From Staphylococcus haemolyticus (GTDB lineage: Bacteria; Bacillota; Bacilli; Staphylococcales; Staphylococcaceae), in contig NZ_CP035291.1 in NCBI RefSeq assembly GCF_006094395.1, positions 1,364,001 to 1,428,000 of the forward strand: a stretch of DNA of 64,000 nucleotides. The letters are read 5' to 3'. The notes beneath the pieces are model-generated. The model was not told the origin of the DNA. It was given only the letters and a program-made list of their open reading frames with translations, and searched no databases. Positions 32,560-44,335 of this stretch are shown piece after piece (within the stretch, counting starts at the first letter, position 1; each line of letters starts with the position of its first letter). The position numbers and the translations under genes are program-made.

Positions 32560-33762
32560 ATGGGAACAGAACTATTTAATCAAGCAAAACCCATTTTAGA
32601 AAAAATAGAACAACATGGATTTGAAGCATATTTCGTTGGTGGATCGGTGAGAGATTACTTAATGAACAGACACATTCACGACATCGATATTACTACTAGT
32701 GCTACACCAGATGAAATAGAATCAATATTTGAAAAGACTATCCCAATCGGGAGAGAGCATGGCACTATAAATGTGGTGTATCAAGGAACTAATTATGAAG
32801 TAACAACCTTCAGAGCTGAAGCAGAGTATGTTGATCATCGTAGACCTAGTGAAGTCTATTTCGTTCGTGATTTAAAAGAAGATTTACAACGTCGTGACTT
32901 TACAATTAATGCAATTGCCATGGATAAAAATTTTAATATTTATGACTATTTTGAAGGTGATGTAGCATTAAATCAACATATTATTAAAACTGTTGGTGAT
33001 GCTAAAGAACGGTTTAAAGAGGATGCATTACGCATTTTAAGAGGCTTACGCTTTCAATCCCAATTGAATTTTACTATAGAAGGTGATACTTTTGAGGCGA
33101 TGAAACATCAAATCGCAGATGTAGAACATTTATCTATAGAACGCATTGTCGTGGAATTAAAAAAATTAATTAAAGGCCAAAATGTAAGCCAAAGCTACTT
33201 AAACCTAATAGATTTGAATTTCTTTAATTATGTACCTTTCTTTAGAAGTCTTGATATGAAGCAAACTAAAGTTAATTCACCAATAAGCTTTGAATTATGG
33301 ATAGCAATATTATTGACTGTTGAACAAACAAACACTTCACTTTCTGACTTAAAAATAAGCAACAATGAGAAAACTAAAATCAATCAATATCATAAAATAA
33401 TGATAGAGATGCCTCAAGTTTCATCTAAAGAACAATTAAAATTATTCGTTTATGACTATGGTATAAATAATATCATAGATATCATTGCTATTAATTCAAT
33501 ACTTGAAGACAATAACATTAAAATAGCCTCTCCGTTAATATTTAATCTTCAATCAATAAAAGAAATTGATCAACATTTACCTATTAGAAGTCGTAGAGAG
33601 CTAAATATTAATGGTGGAGATATACTTAGAATTACGTCTAAAAAAAGTGGTCCTTGGCTGAAAGAAGTTCTTAGACAAATAGAAATTGATGTGTTAACAA
33701 ATAAAGTTCCAAATTTAAAAGATGAATTATTGAAGTGGGTGAAAGAGAATGTCAAAATATAG
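32560..33762 (+). CDS. papS: CCA tRNA nucleotidyltransferase
   Basis: A 400-residue enzyme adding or repairing the CCA tail of tRNAs. The class II nucleotidyltransferase head has FVGGSVRDYLMNRHIHDIDI with the catalytic DxD, and the following motif RRDFTINAIAMD selects the base. The neck and body are helical. It overlaps birA by 14 bases. Confidence 0.93.
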   Translation: MGTELFNQAKPILEKIEQHGFEAYFVGGSVRDYLMNRHIHDIDITTSATPDEIESIFEKTIPIGREHGTINVVYQGTNYEVTTFRAEAEYVDHRRPSEVYFVRDLKEDLQRRDFTINAIAMDKNFNIYDYFEGDVALNQHIIKTVGDAKERFKEDALRILRGLRFQSQLNFTIEGDTFEAMKHQIADVEHLSIERIVVELKKLIKGQNVSQSYLNLIDLNFFNYVPFFRSLDMKQTKVNSPISFELWIAILLTVEQTNTSLSDLKISNNEKTKINQYHKIMIEMPQVSSKEQLKLFVYDYGINNIIDIIAINSILEDNNIKIASPLIFNLQSIKEIDQHLPIRSRRELNINGGDILRITSKKSGPWLKEVLRQIEIDVLTNKVPNLKDELLKWVKENVKI

Positions 33763-34720
33763 TCAAGATGTTATACGTATGCTATATATGCATCAATCTG
33801 AATATATTTCGGGACAATATATTGCTAATCAGCTAAACATTTCTAGAGCAGCTGTTAAAAAAGTCATTGATCAATTAAAAAAAGATGGTTGCAAAATCGA
33901 ATCAATCAATCATAAAGGCCACCAATTAAATGAACTCCCAGATAGTTGGTATAATGGAATCGTATCTTATATTTTAAAAAATTCACAACTAGCTTCGGAG
34001 ATAAAAGTATTTAAAAGTGTTGAATCAACTCAGATTATTGCTAAGCAAGAATTGGTAGATAATAATAAGTCTATGATTATATTAAGTGACGAACAAACAA
34101 AAGGAAGAGGTCGATTTAATCGTAATTGGGCTTCTTCAAAAGGAAAAGGCTTATGGATGTCTCTAGTATTGCGTCCAAATGTACCTTTTTCAATGATTCC
34201 AAAATTCAACTTGTTTGTTGCTTTAGGAATTAGAGATGCAATACAATCTTTCACGAATGATAAAGTAGAAATTAAATGGCCGAACGATATATATATTGCT
34301 GATAAAAAAGTATGTGGTTTTTTAACTGAAATGATAGCAAATTACGATTCAATTGACGCTATTATTTGTGGTATTGGTATTAATTTAAACCACAGTGACA
34401 GTGATTTTTCTGATGATATTAAACAGAGAGCAACAAGCATTCGTTTACATAGTAATAATAAAATTAATCGATACTCATTTTTAAAAAAGCTCATTTCATC
34501 AATCGAAAAACGATATTCACAATTTTTAACAAAGCCTTTTACAGAAATTCGAAATGAGTATATTGAAGCCTCAAATATATGGCAACGCCAATTGCGTTTC
34601 ACTGAAAACGACAAACAATTTATAGGTGAAGCAATCGATATTGATAACGATGGTTTCTTAATAGTTAGAGATGAAAATAATGACGTTAGACGCCTTATTA
34701 GTGCGGATATAGATATATAA
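33749..34720 (+). CDS. birA: Bifunctional biotin ligase and repressor BirA
   Basis: A 323-residue protein. The N-terminal winged helix (about residues 1-62, QYIANQLNISRAAVKKVIDQ) binds the biotin operator. The ligase domain carries the biotinyl-AMP loop GRGRFNRNWAS and the KWPNDIYIADKKVCGFL motif, and a C-terminal SH3-like cap follows. It attaches biotin to carboxylases and represses biotin genes. The start lies inside the end of papS, so translation is coupled. Confidence 0.95.
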   Translation: MSKYSQDVIRMLYMHQSEYISGQYIANQLNISRAAVKKVIDQLKKDGCKIESINHKGHQLNELPDSWYNGIVSYILKNSQLASEIKVFKSVESTQIIAKQELVDNNKSMIILSDEQTKGRGRFNRNWASSKGKGLWMSLVLRPNVPFSMIPKFNLFVALGIRDAIQSFTNDKVEIKWPNDIYIADKKVCGFLTEMIANYDSIDAIICGIGINLNHSDSDFSDDIKQRATSIRLHSNNKINRYSFLKKLISSIEKRYSQFLTKPFTEIRNEYIEASNIWQRQLRFTENDKQFIGEAIDIDNDGFLIVRDENNDVRRLISADIDI

Positions 34721-34752
34721 AGCGAATGACATGAAGATAAGGAGAGTTAGTT

Positions 34753-37455
34753 ATGGGACACACAAGTTATGCAGTTGTAGATCTAGAGACAACTGGCAAT
34801 CAACTTGATTATGATGAAATTATACAAATTGGTATTACTTTTGTAAGTAACAATAAAATATCTGGGACTTATCATTCTATGATTCGTACCGATTTGGATA
34901 TTCCACCATTTATCCAAGCATTGACTTCTATTGAAGATACCATGTTAGAGCAAGCCCCTTATTTTCATGAAATTGCACAAGAAATTTACAAACAATTGAA
35001 AGATCGTGTGTTCGTTGCTCATAATGTTGATTTTGACTTAAATTTTATAAAAAAGGCCTTTCAAAACTGTAATATAGATTTTAAACCTAAAAAGGTCCTG
35101 GATACGTTAGAATTATTTAAAATTGCTTATCCTACAGATAAGAGTTATCAACTTAGTGAATTAGCAGAGGCACACGACATACCCTTAGACAACGCACATA
35201 GGGCTGATGAAGACGCTACTACTACTGCATTACTAATGATTAAAGCCTTTCAAAAGTTTGAACAACTACCTATAGATACATTAAAACAACTCTATTATTT
35301 AAGTAAAAATTTAAAATATGACTTATTTAATGTCTTGTTTGAAATGGTACGTCAACATGAAAATTCACCTTTAGATAATCAATACGGTCAATTCGAACAA
35401 ATAATTTATAAAAAGCAAATTGATTTAAAAGCGCCTAAAACATCATTTAATGGATCACTTAAAGATTTGTATAGTGAAGTAGTTAAATCACTTAATCTAA
35501 CATATCGTCCACAACAACTATATTTATCTGAAATCATCCTAGAGCAACTCATGCACAATGATAAAGCGATGATTGAAGCTCCTTTAGGTAGTGGAAAGTC
35601 ATTGGCATATCTTTTGGCAGCATTGATGTATAACATTGAAACTGGACGTCATGTCATGATTTCGACTAATACTAAACTGTTGCAAAATCAACTTTTGCTA
35701 AAAGATATTCCGAGTATCAATCAAGCACTAAACTTTAAAATTAATGCCACACTTATAAAAAGTAAATCTGAATACATTTCACTTGGCTTAATTAGTCAGA
35801 TTTTAAAAGATGAAACTACCAACTATGAAGTTAATATTTTAAAAATGCAATTATTGACCTGGATTATCGAAACGGAAACTGGAGATATTCAAGATTTAAA
35901 TCTTAAAGGTGGTCAGAAAATGTATTTTGACCAAAAGATTGAAACTTATGTACCAGTTAGACATGATATGCATTATTACAATTACATCAAACGAAATGCA
36001 CATCATATTCAAATCGGAATCACTAATCATGCACATCTCATACACTCAGACCAAGAGAATTCAATTTATCAACTTTTCGATGATTGTATAATTGATGAGG
36101 CACATCGTTTACCTGACTATGCATTAAACCAAGTCACTAATGATCTCGATTATTCAGATTTAAAATATCAACTTGGTTTAATAGGAAAAAATGAAAATGA
36201 AAAATTATTAAAAGCGATTGATAAACTAGAACAACAACGAATTTTAGAACGTTTAGATATCGCACCGATAGATGTATTCGGTTTAAAAATGAATATATCA
36301 GAAATACATGATTTAAATGAACGTCTATTTAATCATATATTCGAAATCATTCAAAACTCTGACGTTTATGATGATGATATACATCGACACCATTATGTAT
36401 TTGAATTTGATTCAACTCAGATACTTAAAGATTTGCATTTGATTGTTGATAAGATAAATAAGACATTAGAAATTTTTAATGGTATGACGCACAAAACGAT
36501 TAAGACTTTACGCAAACAACTTTTATATATTAATGATACTTATCGAAATATAGAGCAGAGTTTAAAAGATAAACATACTGCGTACTTATCCATTAGGAAT
36601 CTAACTCAAAAGTCAACTATTAAATTGATTGTTAAAGATTATGCAGTTCGTGATATTTTAACGACTCGCGTTTTAGATAAATTTAATTCATTAACATTTA
36701 TTTCTGGAACATTGACGTTTAATCATAAGTTTGATGCCTTTAAAAATTGGTTTAAAGAAGATGTGCATTTTAACACGTATCAAGTTCCATCGACACTATC
36801 TAATCACGCGAATACGAACGTGTATATTCCTAGTGATGTTAGTTCTTATAACTTCAAAAATATCGATGATTACGTAGCATCTATAGTGGATTATATTCAA
36901 GAGTATGTAACAATCACTGATTCGAAATGTTTAGTGTTATTTACAAGCTACCGTATGATGCACATGGTACAAGAGTTATTAAATGAATTACCCACTTTTG
37001 AAGACTATGTAGTACTTACACAACAACAAAATCAAAACTATAAAATTGTTCAACAATTTAATAATTTTGATAAGACAATTTTACTTGGCACATCAACGTT
37101 TTTCGAAGGTTTTGATTATCAAGCTAAGGGTATTAAATGTGTTATGATAGCTAAACTTCCATTTATGAATAAATACAATACGAAACATTGGCTTATGGAT
37201 TCTGAATTTGATTCTACCTTTAAGGACTATGTTTTACCTGACGCAGTTACTCGTTTTAGACAAGGTTTAGGTCGTTTAATTCGCAATGAAGATGATCAAG
37301 GGTTGATTGTCTCTTTTGATGATCGTCTTGTAAGCAGTAACTATAAAAACTTTTTTGCTCAAACTTTAGAAAATTATAAGCAAAAAAAGGGCGACATTAA
37401 ACAATTCAGCAAACTTGTTAACAAAATCCAACATAATATTGATGCTAATAAATGA
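34753..37455 (+). CDS. dinG: Exonuclease-helicase fusion DinG
   Basis: A 900-residue protein with an N-terminal DnaQ-like 3'-5' exonuclease domain (about residues 1-170). Its DEDDh residues are in [20 protein letters not shown] and AHRADEDA. An SF2 helicase-like part follows with Walker [16 protein letters not shown] (about residue 280), DEAH in [11 protein letters not shown] and motif [14 protein letters not shown]. The four iron-sulfur cysteines of E. coli DinG are not evident, as reported for the S. aureus enzyme, which acts mainly as a nuclease. The gene opens the dinG-asnS segment after birA. Confidence 0.93.
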   Translation: MGHTSYAVVDLETTGNQLDYDEIIQIGITFVSNNKISGTYHSMIRTDLDIPPFIQALTSIEDTMLEQAPYFHEIAQEIYKQLKDRVFVAHNVDFDLNFIKKAFQNCNIDFKPKKVLDTLELFKIAYPTDKSYQLSELAEAHDIPLDNAHRADEDATTTALLMIKAFQKFEQLPIDTLKQLYYLSKNLKYDLFNVLFEMVRQHENSPLDNQYGQFEQIIYKKQIDLKAPKTSFNGSLKDLYSEVVKSLNLTYRPQQLYLSEIILEQLMHNDKAMIEAPLGSGKSLAYLLAALMYNIETGRHVMISTNTKLLQNQLLLKDIPSINQALNFKINATLIKSKSEYISLGLISQILKDETTNYEVNILKMQLLTWIIETETGDIQDLNLKGGQKMYFDQKIETYVPVRHDMHYYNYIKRNAHHIQIGITNHAHLIHSDQENSIYQLFDDCIIDEAHRLPDYALNQVTNDLDYSDLKYQLGLIGKNENEKLLKAIDKLEQQRILERLDIAPIDVFGLKMNISEIHDLNERLFNHIFEIIQNSDVYDDDIHRHHYVFEFDSTQILKDLHLIVDKINKTLEIFNGMTHKTIKTLRKQLLYINDTYRNIEQSLKDKHTAYLSIRNLTQKSTIKLIVKDYAVRDILTTRVLDKFNSLTFISGTLTFNHKFDAFKNWFKEDVHFNTYQVPSTLSNHANTNVYIPSDVSSYNFKNIDDYVASIVDYIQEYVTITDSKCLVLFTSYRMMHMVQELLNELPTFEDYVVLTQQQNQNYKIVQQFNNFDKTILLGTSTFFEGFDYQAKGIKCVMIAKLPFMNKYNTKHWLMDSEFDSTFKDYVLPDAVTRFRQGLGRLIRNEDDQGLIVSFDDRLVSSNYKNFFAQTLENYKQKKGDIKQFSKLVNKIQHNIDANK

Positions 37456-37565
37456 TTCAAACTGTTATACATTGAGATAGCGTGTTCACATGCTAGAACT
37501 TCACAATTTATTTTGTTAAAATAAATAAGTATTGATTACAAAGAATGACAATTAGGAGATTGGTT

Positions 37566-38858
37566 ATGAAAACAACGATTAAACAAGCTAAACAACATCT
37601 TAACCAAGAAGTGACTATTGGTGCTTGGTTAACAAATAAACGTTCAAGTGGCAAGATTGCCTTTTTACAATTACGTGATGGTAGTGGCTTTATGCAAGGT
37701 GTAGTGGTTAAATCAGAGGTTTCTGACGAAACATTCCAACTAGCTAAAGAAATTACACAAGAATCATCACTTTATGTGACTGGTGTTATAACAGAAGATA
37801 ACCGTTCAGATTTAGGCTACGAAATGCAAGTGAAATCAATTGAAGTTATTCACGAAGCACATGATTATCCAATTACACCTAAAAATCACGGTACTGAATT
37901 TTTAATGGATCATAGACATTTATGGTTGCGTTCAAAAAAACAACATGCTGTTATGAAAATCAGAAATGAAATTATTAGAGCAACATACGAATTCTTTAAT
38001 GAAAATGGATTCACTAAAATTGATCCTCCAATCTTAACAGCAAGTGCTCCAGAAGGAACAAGTGAATTGTTCCATACTAAGTACTTTGATGAAGATGCAT
38101 TCCTTTCTCAAAGTGGTCAATTATATATGGAAGCAGCTGCAATGGCTCATGGTCGTGTATTCTCATTCGGACCAACTTTCAGAGCTGAAAAATCTAAAAC
38201 TCGACGCCATTTGATTGAATTCTGGATGATTGAACCAGAAATGGCATTTACAAATCACGTGGAAAGTTTAGAAGTTCAAGAACAGTATGTATCACATGTC
38301 GTTAAATCTGTACTTAAAAATTGTCAATTAGAACTTAAAGCACTAGATCGAGATACGAGCAAACTTGAAAAGGTTTCAGCACCTTTCCCAAGAATTTCTT
38401 ATGATGATGCAATTAAGTTCTTAAAAGAAGAAGGTTTCAATGATATTGAGTGGGGCGAGGATTTCGGTGCACCACATGAAACTGCTATTGCAAATCATTA
38501 TGATTTACCGGTATTTATTACAAATTATCCAACTAAAATTAAACCATTCTATATGCAACCAAATCCAGAGAATGAAGAAACTGTTTTATGTGCAGATTTG
38601 ATTGCACCAGAGGGTTATGGTGAAATCATTGGTGGTTCTGAACGTATTAATGATTTAGAATTATTAGAACAACGTATAGATGAACATCAATTAGACGCTG
38701 AAAGTTATAACTATTATTTAGACTTACGTCGTTATGGTAGTGTGCCACATAGCGGATTTGGATTAGGGTTAGAAAGAACTGTTGCTTGGATTTCTGGTGT
38801 GGAACACGTAAGAGAAACTGCTCCATTCCCACGATTATTAAATCGTTTATATCCATAA
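37566..38858 (+). CDS. asnS: Asparaginyl-tRNA synthetase
   Basis: A 430-residue class IIb aminoacyl-tRNA synthetase. The N-terminal OB fold (residues 1-110, [20 protein letters not shown]) binds the anticodon. Class II motif 2 is [19 protein letters not shown] and motif 3 is [18 protein letters not shown] at 37566 follows AGGAG and gives the normal length; the in-frame ATG at 37545 is upstream of that site. A terminator follows. Confidence 0.96.
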   Translation: MKTTIKQAKQHLNQEVTIGAWLTNKRSSGKIAFLQLRDGSGFMQGVVVKSEVSDETFQLAKEITQESSLYVTGVITEDNRSDLGYEMQVKSIEVIHEAHDYPITPKNHGTEFLMDHRHLWLRSKKQHAVMKIRNEIIRATYEFFNENGFTKIDPPILTASAPEGTSELFHTKYFDEDAFLSQSGQLYMEAAAMAHGRVFSFGPTFRAEKSKTRRHLIEFWMIEPEMAFTNHVESLEVQEQYVSHVVKSVLKNCQLELKALDRDTSKLEKVSAPFPRISYDDAIKFLKEEGFNDIEWGEDFGAPHETAIANHYDLPVFITNYPTKIKPFYMQPNPENEETVLCADLIAPEGYGEIIGGSERINDLELLEQRIDEHQLDAESYNYYLDLRRYGSVPHSGFGLGLERTVAWISGVEHVRETAPFPRLLNRLYP

Positions 38859-38888
38859 GTTCTAATCCCACATACCATATTAATTTAC

Positions 38889-38925
38889 TCGTCCAGTCAG
38901 CATGTTGACTGGACGCTTTTTCAAC
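38889..38925 (+). terminator. Terminator after asnS
   Basis: CGTCCAGTCA (38890-38899) and TGACTGGACG (38906-38915) form a perfect stem, followed by CTTTTTC. Confidence 0.92.
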
Positions 38926-38947
38926 TTTAAAGAGGAGGAATATCAAT

Positions 38948-39634
38948 TTGAATAAAATTCAACTCAAAACACGTCCTGTCGTCGTTAGAAGAGAATTATT
39001 TGACCATTATAGTGAATTAGGACTGACAGAAAAAGATTTAATTGTTTTAATTAAATTGATTTATGCCTCTGAAACATCAAATAAACAACCATCCATCGAT
39101 GAATTGAAATTAGGCTCAGATATGGAACCACGTGAAATAACTAGCATCATTCAGCATTTAATTCAAAGGGATTTATTGCAACTTCATGTGAAAAAGGACG
39201 AAGAAGGTAAATTTACGGAATATATGAATTTAGATGGTTTCTATGAAAAATTAAGCAATATTTTATCTCAAGATCATTCAAAACAACTAACAAATCAAGC
39301 TCAACAAAATTTTAAAGATCTTTTCCAATATATAGAATCCTTGTTTGCTAGACCTATTTCACCATATGAAATTGAAACACTTAATCAATGGATTGACGTA
39401 GACAAGCATGACTTTACTTTAATTAGAGCAGCGTTAGATGAAGCATATAGTCATGATAAACTTAGTTTCAAGTACGTAGATCGTATATTGTTAAATTGGA
39501 AAAAGAATAATGTCACAACTACTGAAGAATCTAAGAAAATAAGAGAACAATTTAACAAGCCATCTATGACACATACGGTTAATCATATACCAAAATTTGA
39601 TTGGTTAAATGGGGAGAAGTTAGATGATAAGTAA
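38948..39634 (+). CDS. dnaD: DNA replication initiation protein DnaD
   Basis: A 228-residue primosome protein. The N-terminal winged-helix oligomerisation domain covers about residues 1-100. A DnaB_2-type domain follows (about 125-195), ending with YVDRILLNWKKNNVTT, the conserved DNA-binding end of that domain. It loads the helicase with DnaB and DnaI. TTG at 38948 is the start, with GAGGAGG upstream. It overlaps nth by 11 bases. Confidence 0.93.
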   Translation: MNKIQLKTRPVVVRRELFDHYSELGLTEKDLIVLIKLIYASETSNKQPSIDELKLGSDMEPREITSIIQHLIQRDLLQLHVKKDEEGKFTEYMNLDGFYEKLSNILSQDHSKQLTNQAQQNFKDLFQYIESLFARPISPYEIETLNQWIDVDKHDFTLIRAALDEAYSHDKLSFKYVDRILLNWKKNNVTTTEESKKIREQFNKPSMTHTVNHIPKFDWLNGEKLDDK

Positions 39635-40283
39635 GAAGAAAGCACTAGAAATGATAGATGTCATAGCTGATATGTTTCCAAATGCAGAATGCGAGCTCAA
39701 ACATGATAATGCTTTCGAATTAACAATTGCAGTCCTTTTATCAGCTCAATGTACCGATAATTTAGTAAATAAAGTTACACGTACGCTTTTTCAAAAGTAT
39801 AAAACGCCTCAAGACTATTTAAATGTGGATATCGAAGAACTGCAAAATGATATACGTTCGATTGGCTTATATCGTAACAAAGCGAAAAATATACAAAAGC
39901 TATGTCAGTCACTACTCGAACAATTCAATGGTCAAATTCCGAGTACTCATAAAGAATTAGAAAGTTTAGCTGGAGTCGGTCGTAAAACAGCAAATGTTGT
40001 TATGAGTGTAGCTTTCGATGAGCCATCATTAGCAGTTGATACGCATGTTGAACGTGTTTCTAAGCGACTAGGAATTAATAGATGGAAAGATAATGTAACA
40101 CAAGTAGAGGATAGATTATGTAGTATCATTCCAAAGGAAAGATGGAGTAGAAGTCATCATCAACTTATCTTCTTTGGTCGCTACCATTGTTTAGCTAGAA
40201 AGCCTAAGTGTGACATATGTCCCTTACTAGATGATTGTAGAGAAGGGCAAAAACGTATGAAAGGACAATTAAAGGAAGCTTGA
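39624..40283 (+). CDS. nth: Endonuclease III
   Basis: A 219-residue DNA glycosylase/AP lyase for oxidised pyrimidines. The helix-hairpin-helix LAGVGRKTANVVMSVAF carries the catalytic lysine, and the catalytic Asp is in AVDTHVERVSKRLG. The 4Fe-4S cluster ligands C-x6-C-x2-C-x5-C (CLARKPKCDICPLLDDC) are complete. The start overlaps dnaD. Confidence 0.96.
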   Translation: MISKKKALEMIDVIADMFPNAECELKHDNAFELTIAVLLSAQCTDNLVNKVTRTLFQKYKTPQDYLNVDIEELQNDIRSIGLYRNKAKNIQKLCQSLLEQFNGQIPSTHKELESLAGVGRKTANVVMSVAFDEPSLAVDTHVERVSKRLGINRWKDNVTQVEDRLCSIIPKERWSRSHHQLIFFGRYHCLARKPKCDICPLLDDCREGQKRMKGQLKEA

Positions 40284-40287
40284 TTAA

Positions 40288-40617
40288 ATGATTAATAAAC
40301 AAGAATTTGAAGAAATTGAAGAGTTACTTGATGAATACACTAAACAAAGAGCATTAAATTCACCAAACGCTAAGCCAGTAATCGATAAGTACTTTGACTT
40401 AATAATTCGATTTTTTAAAGAAATTAATGAAGTTGAAACTATTAATTTCAAATTATTAGATCAATACCCAGTAGTTCCAATGAACTTTGAAGAACGCTAT
40501 CAATATATGTTAGTTAGAAAATATCACTTTATGGGTTATAGTCAAATGAAGACTTTAAAAAGTGAGTTAATCAAAATGAATGCGTCTTACCAAATTAGAA
40601 GAAAGCGACAAAGTTAA
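40288..40617 (+). CDS. YpoC-like small protein
   Basis: A 109-residue protein of unknown function, starting 4 bases after nth. The segment NFEERYQYMLVRKYHFMGYS is conserved in the YpoC family, which has the same position next to nth in Bacillus. No catalytic motif or membrane segment is seen. Co-transcription with dnaD-nth is likely. Confidence 0.75.
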   Translation: MINKQEFEEIEELLDEYTKQRALNSPNAKPVIDKYFDLIIRFFKEINEVETINFKLLDQYPVVPMNFEERYQYMLVRKYHFMGYSQMKTLKSELIKMNASYQIRRKRQS

Positions 40618-40631
40618 TACTATAACAGTAA

Positions 40632-40675
40632 GTAGCCAGTAAAATGAGTTATTTAATTCATCTACTGGCTATATT
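40632..40675 (+). terminator. Terminator after ypoC
   Basis: TAGCCAGTA (40633-40641) pairs with TACTGGCTA (40663-40671), then TATTTATATT. Confidence 0.75.
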
Positions 40676-40712
40676 TATATTCAAATAATTAATTTTGTAT
40701 CAATGAATATAA

Positions 40713-40757
40713 AGAAAGGCAATTTCTATTTGATGTAATAGAAATTGCCTTCTTTTA
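40713..40757. terminator. Bidirectional terminator at the pbp2 end
   Basis: AAGGCAATTTCTATT (40716-40730) pairs perfectly with AATAGAAATTGCCTT (40737-40751). T-rich runs follow on both strands (CTTTT on plus, TCTTT on minus), so it serves pbp2 on the minus strand. Confidence 0.88.
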
Positions 40758-40779
40758 ATTATTTAACATTTCAAAAACA

Positions 40780-43059
40780 CTATGAGGACTTTTTAAAATC
40801 GAAAATACTATTTAAATTAAAGATGTTTGAAAGTGTACTTCCGACAGTATTAGTACCTTGTGTTGTTGAATTATTGTTTGTAGTTCCTGAATTAGTATTG
40901 CCACTATTATTAGTGTTACTAGTATTAGAATTACTTGAGTTATTTGAATTATTTGAGCTATTTGATGAACTTGAGCCACTGCTACCATTTACTTCACGAT
41001 TAGTCGTGTTGTTATCTGGATGACCACTTACTGATAAATTATCAGCACTTGAGCCGTTAACTGAATCTGGTTTCTTGAAGTCACCATCATCACTTGAAGT
41101 AATATCAGACATAACATCCTCATATAAATATTGTGGATATTCTTGTTCTGAGTGACCTAAGAATGAGTTAACGCCACCTTCTTTAATTTCACTGAAGCCC
41201 ATCCAGATAGACATTGTGTATTTAGGTGTGAAACCATTAATCCAAACGTCTTTTGCAGCGTTATCAGGTAGGTTATATTGTTGGTTAATTTCAGTACCAT
41301 AAGTACTTGTACCAGTTTTAGCACCCATAGTAACGCCTGATACGCCATGTCCATAGGCTGAACCATAGGCTTTGAATGTACCTGTAAGCATTTCAGCTAA
41401 CATATAAGAAGTGTAGTCTTTCATAGCTTTATGACTTGTATGGTCAAACTCAATTGTGTCATCATCAGCTGTTACAACTTTTTGGATAGAATGTGCGTTA
41501 TTGTAAGTACCACCGTTAGCAATTGCTGCGAAAGCAGATGCTAATTGAGTAGGTGAGAACTCAGAAGCGCCACCACCAAGTACATCAGAAGGACCGATGT
41601 CACTTTGATAATCTAATCCAACTTTTGATGCGAATTTCTTAACTGCATTATCTCCAGCTTGTGAATTAACTTGTTGCCAAGTTTTAAGCGCTGGAATGTT
41701 GAAACTTTGTCTTAACGCATCATACGCAGTTACAGTACCATGTCCATTTCCATCATAGTTACGGAATGTACCACCATCAATTGAATAGCTTGATTCGTCT
41801 TGAATTGCATGATTCGTAGCCCATTGCATGTTTTCAATAGCTGGACCATAAGCTAAGAACGGTTTCAATGATGAACCAGTTAAATGCGCATCAGTTGCAG
41901 CGTTATTGTCAACAACGTCTTTGAAGTTACGACCTCCAGAAATTGCGACTAAGCCACCAGTCTTACTATCAAGAATTGTAGAACCAACACGTTGGTCTTC
42001 ATTTTTATAGTAATTACCGTTATCTATACGATCTTGTAATGTTTTTTGAACATCTTTGTCCATATTTGTGTAAATCTTAATTCCACTTTGAAGAACATCA
42101 CTCAAGTTTTTATTCTTGAATTCTTTATTATTCATCAATTCAGATTTAACAAAGTTTACATATGAATCGTATTCTGAATCAGAGTTATCAGTGCCAATTT
42201 GACGTTCCTTAGCTGTACGATCTACTAAATTAGCTTTTAAGTTAATTTTTTTAGCAGCATTATACTCTTTATCAGAAATTCTGTTGTGATAATGCATTAA
42301 GTAGAGTACAGTGTTTTTACGATTTTCCGCTTGTTTAGGGTTGTCGTAAATATTATAAAGGTTAGGCACCTGTGGTAAACCTGCTAAATATGCTTCTTCC
42401 GCAAGATTTAAATCTTTCAAATCTTTATTGAAGTAATATTTAGCTGCAGCTTTAACGCCATAAACACCATCTGAATAATAAATTTTATTTAAGTACATTT
42501 GGAAGATTTCATCTTTACTGTACTCTTGTTCTAGACGGTAGGATAGGTAAGCTTCTTGTGCTTTACGTCCGATAGATTTCTCTTCACTTAAGAATGCTCG
42601 TTTAACTACTTGTTGTGTTAAAGTAGATGCACCTTGTGAACCAAATCCACCAGTCAAGTTTTTACCAATGGCACCAAATAAACGTTTATAGTCAATTGCA
42701 CCGTGGTCATAGAATCGGTTATCTTCAGTTGCTAACACAGCATTTCTCATATTTTTAGGAACATCTTTTAACTCAACATGTTCTCTTCTTGCGCCGTTAT
42801 CTAATTTTTTTACTAAGTCACCATTTCTGTCGTAAATTTCTGCCGGTTTAGGATCTTGTAATTTAGATTCGGTAAATGCAGGAGCTTTCCATGCATAATA
42901 CGCAAATAATAAAATGCCTAATAGAACTAAAACGATAAAGGCAATTAATAAAAAGCCAATAATCTTGATAATCGTTCTTTTCACATTCTTATTCTTTTTT
43001 GCTTTGGACTTCCCATTTTTACCATTTTTAGGTTGAGAAGATCCTTTATTTTCCGTCAT
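40780..43059 (-). CDS. pbp2: Bifunctional class A penicillin-binding protein 2
   Basis: A 759-residue peptidoglycan synthase. A basic N-terminus and a membrane anchor (residues 30-55) are followed by a GT51 transglycosylase domain with the catalytic Glu in [20 protein letters not shown]. The motif [20 protein letters not shown] comes next. The transpeptidase has SxxK in [13 protein letters not shown], SxN in [10 protein letters not shown] and KTGTS. The C-terminal tail after about residue 690 is a Ser/Asn/Gly linker. It overlaps recU by 4 bases, as in other Firmicutes. Confidence 0.96.
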   Translation of the reverse strand: MTENKGSSQPKNGKNGKSKAKKNKNVKRTIIKIIGFLLIAFIVLVLLGILLFAYYAWKAPAFTESKLQDPKPAEIYDRNGDLVKKLDNGARREHVELKDVPKNMRNAVLATEDNRFYDHGAIDYKRLFGAIGKNLTGGFGSQGASTLTQQVVKRAFLSEEKSIGRKAQEAYLSYRLEQEYSKDEIFQMYLNKIYYSDGVYGVKAAAKYYFNKDLKDLNLAEEAYLAGLPQVPNLYNIYDNPKQAENRKNTVLYLMHYHNRISDKEYNAAKKINLKANLVDRTAKERQIGTDNSDSEYDSYVNFVKSELMNNKEFKNKNLSDVLQSGIKIYTNMDKDVQKTLQDRIDNGNYYKNEDQRVGSTILDSKTGGLVAISGGRNFKDVVDNNAATDAHLTGSSLKPFLAYGPAIENMQWATNHAIQDESSYSIDGGTFRNYDGNGHGTVTAYDALRQSFNIPALKTWQQVNSQAGDNAVKKFASKVGLDYQSDIGPSDVLGGGASEFSPTQLASAFAAIANGGTYNNAHSIQKVVTADDDTIEFDHTSHKAMKDYTSYMLAEMLTGTFKAYGSAYGHGVSGVTMGAKTGTSTYGTEINQQYNLPDNAAKDVWINGFTPKYTMSIWMGFSEIKEGGVNSFLGHSEQEYPQYLYEDVMSDITSSDDGDFKKPDSVNGSSADNLSVSGHPDNNTTNREVNGSSGSSSSNSSNNSNNSSNSNTSNTNNSGNTNSGTTNNNSTTQGTNTVGSTLSNIFNLNSIFDFKKSS

Positions 43060-43682
43060 ACGCGGTCCTCACTTTCATCTAATATCAACTTATCAACTGC
43101 ATTGAGGTAATTTAATCTTGGTTGATACTGATAAGGAATATAGTAACTATTTTTTCTTATTTCTTCAACTGTTATTGATTTTTTTATTTCATTTTTATAT
43201 CTATCCCAATATTTTTGAAATTTGGAAAATGGCAATAAATATACTTCATCAAGTAATTTAAATCTTATAATTAAAAATACAATTCCTTTTTGAAGAAATG
43301 CATTTTTCATATGTTCTACTTGATGATCATGAATATTATTCAAAGGAAAAGATGTTTTATTTTTAGTTTCCTTTGCTTCAAAATCAATATAATAGCCATT
43401 ATATACGCCATTATAATCAGTAGTTGAAGGTGTACGAAAGTAAGCCTCATTTATAACTGCTTTACTTCGCTTGGGATAATGAACATTAACGATTTGAACA
43501 GGTGTTGGCTTTTTATGAATAACCGCTTTACCATGTTTTAAATAATAATCATTAGAAAGTTCAATATCCTTTTCAAGAGTCATACCACGGCCACCATATT
43601 CTATATTACTAGAATTCGATTTACCATTTCTTCCGACCATAGTCGTATTTCCCTTAAAAGGTTTACCATTAGGGTAATTCAT
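43056..43682 (-). CDS. recU: Holliday junction resolvase RecU
   Basis: A 208-residue nuclease that resolves recombination intermediates. [17 protein letters not shown] carries the first conserved Glu. The PD-ExK-like active site is in [20 protein letters not shown], and [16 protein letters not shown] is the second family motif. It is co-transcribed with pbp2. The ribosome site before the ATG is weak (GGTG). Confidence 0.95.
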   Translation of the reverse strand: MNYPNGKPFKGNTTMVGRNGKSNSSNIEYGGRGMTLEKDIELSNDYYLKHGKAVIHKKPTPVQIVNVHYPKRSKAVINEAYFRTPSTTDYNGVYNGYYIDFEAKETKNKTSFPLNNIHDHQVEHMKNAFLQKGIVFLIIRFKLLDEVYLLPFSKFQKYWDRYKNEIKKSITVEEIRKNSYYIPYQYQPRLNYLNAVDKLILDESEDRV

Positions 43683-43986
43683 TTAATTCACCACACAAGT
43701 TTGAATTCATATAATAGTGGTTATGTAAAACTTACACTAACTAATACTATTAATAATCATTTACGAAAAAATGATTATATGTTCAAACTATGATAGATAA
43801 TAATAGAAATAGACAAATAAGTCTTTAATCTTATCTATGAATTTCATTATTAATCTACTTTATTTTAACGTTAATTAACTAGTAAAACAATATTTCAATG
43901 TATTTATCCTGTTTATATGGCTAGCAATTTGAATGACGGTTAGATTAAATTATGATAAATTAAATTGAATATAAGGGGGCGTCTTC
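43683..43986. other. Divergent intergenic region recU / yppE
   Basis: 304 AT-rich bases without a gene. It must hold the promoters of recU-pbp2 (minus) and of the yppE-ypsA-gpsB group (plus). ACTATTATATG on the minus strand near 43710 contains a plausible -10 hexamer. I see no conserved operator. Confidence 0.6.
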
Positions 43987-44325
43987 ATGGATACTATGTT
44001 GATAAATGATTTAATCAATGAATTACATACAATAGAAGATCGCTATAATATTGTTAAAAATTCCGAGACGAACTATGATTTTTATGAAGTAGTTTACCCT
44101 TATTCGCAAGCGATAGACACTAAGTTAGAAAATCTCATTAAATTAAAACCCCAGATTATTCAATTGAGTTATATGAATGCTAATAAGTTTGATTTACTAA
44201 TTAAGTCATATAAAGAACTATCAGTAGATTGTCACTTTTATAGAACAAGCAAAAAGCTTTTTAATGAGAAGTTAAAAGCTGTTAACTACGATTTAAATTA
44301 TATTTATCAAACTATTGAAGGGTGA
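43987..44325 (+). CDS. DUF1798 family protein (YppE-like)
   Basis: A 112-residue all-helical cytoplasmic protein. Its start is set by AAGGGGG upstream of the [21 protein letters not shown] and [20 protein letters not shown] are family-like segments. The function is unknown. It lies at the same place in other staphylococci and in B. subtilis, upstream of ypsA and gpsB, divergent from recU. Confidence 0.78.
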   Translation: MDTMLINDLINELHTIEDRYNIVKNSETNYDFYEVVYPYSQAIDTKLENLIKLKPQIIQLSYMNANKFDLLIKSYKELSVDCHFYRTSKKLFNEKLKAVNYDLNYIYQTIEG

Positions 44326-44335
44326 TGTTGAGCAT

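Noticed and set aside
38647..38946. A 99-residue minus-strand frame over the end of asnS and its terminator
   Set aside because: It is antisense to asnS, spans the asnS terminator, and has no ribosome site.
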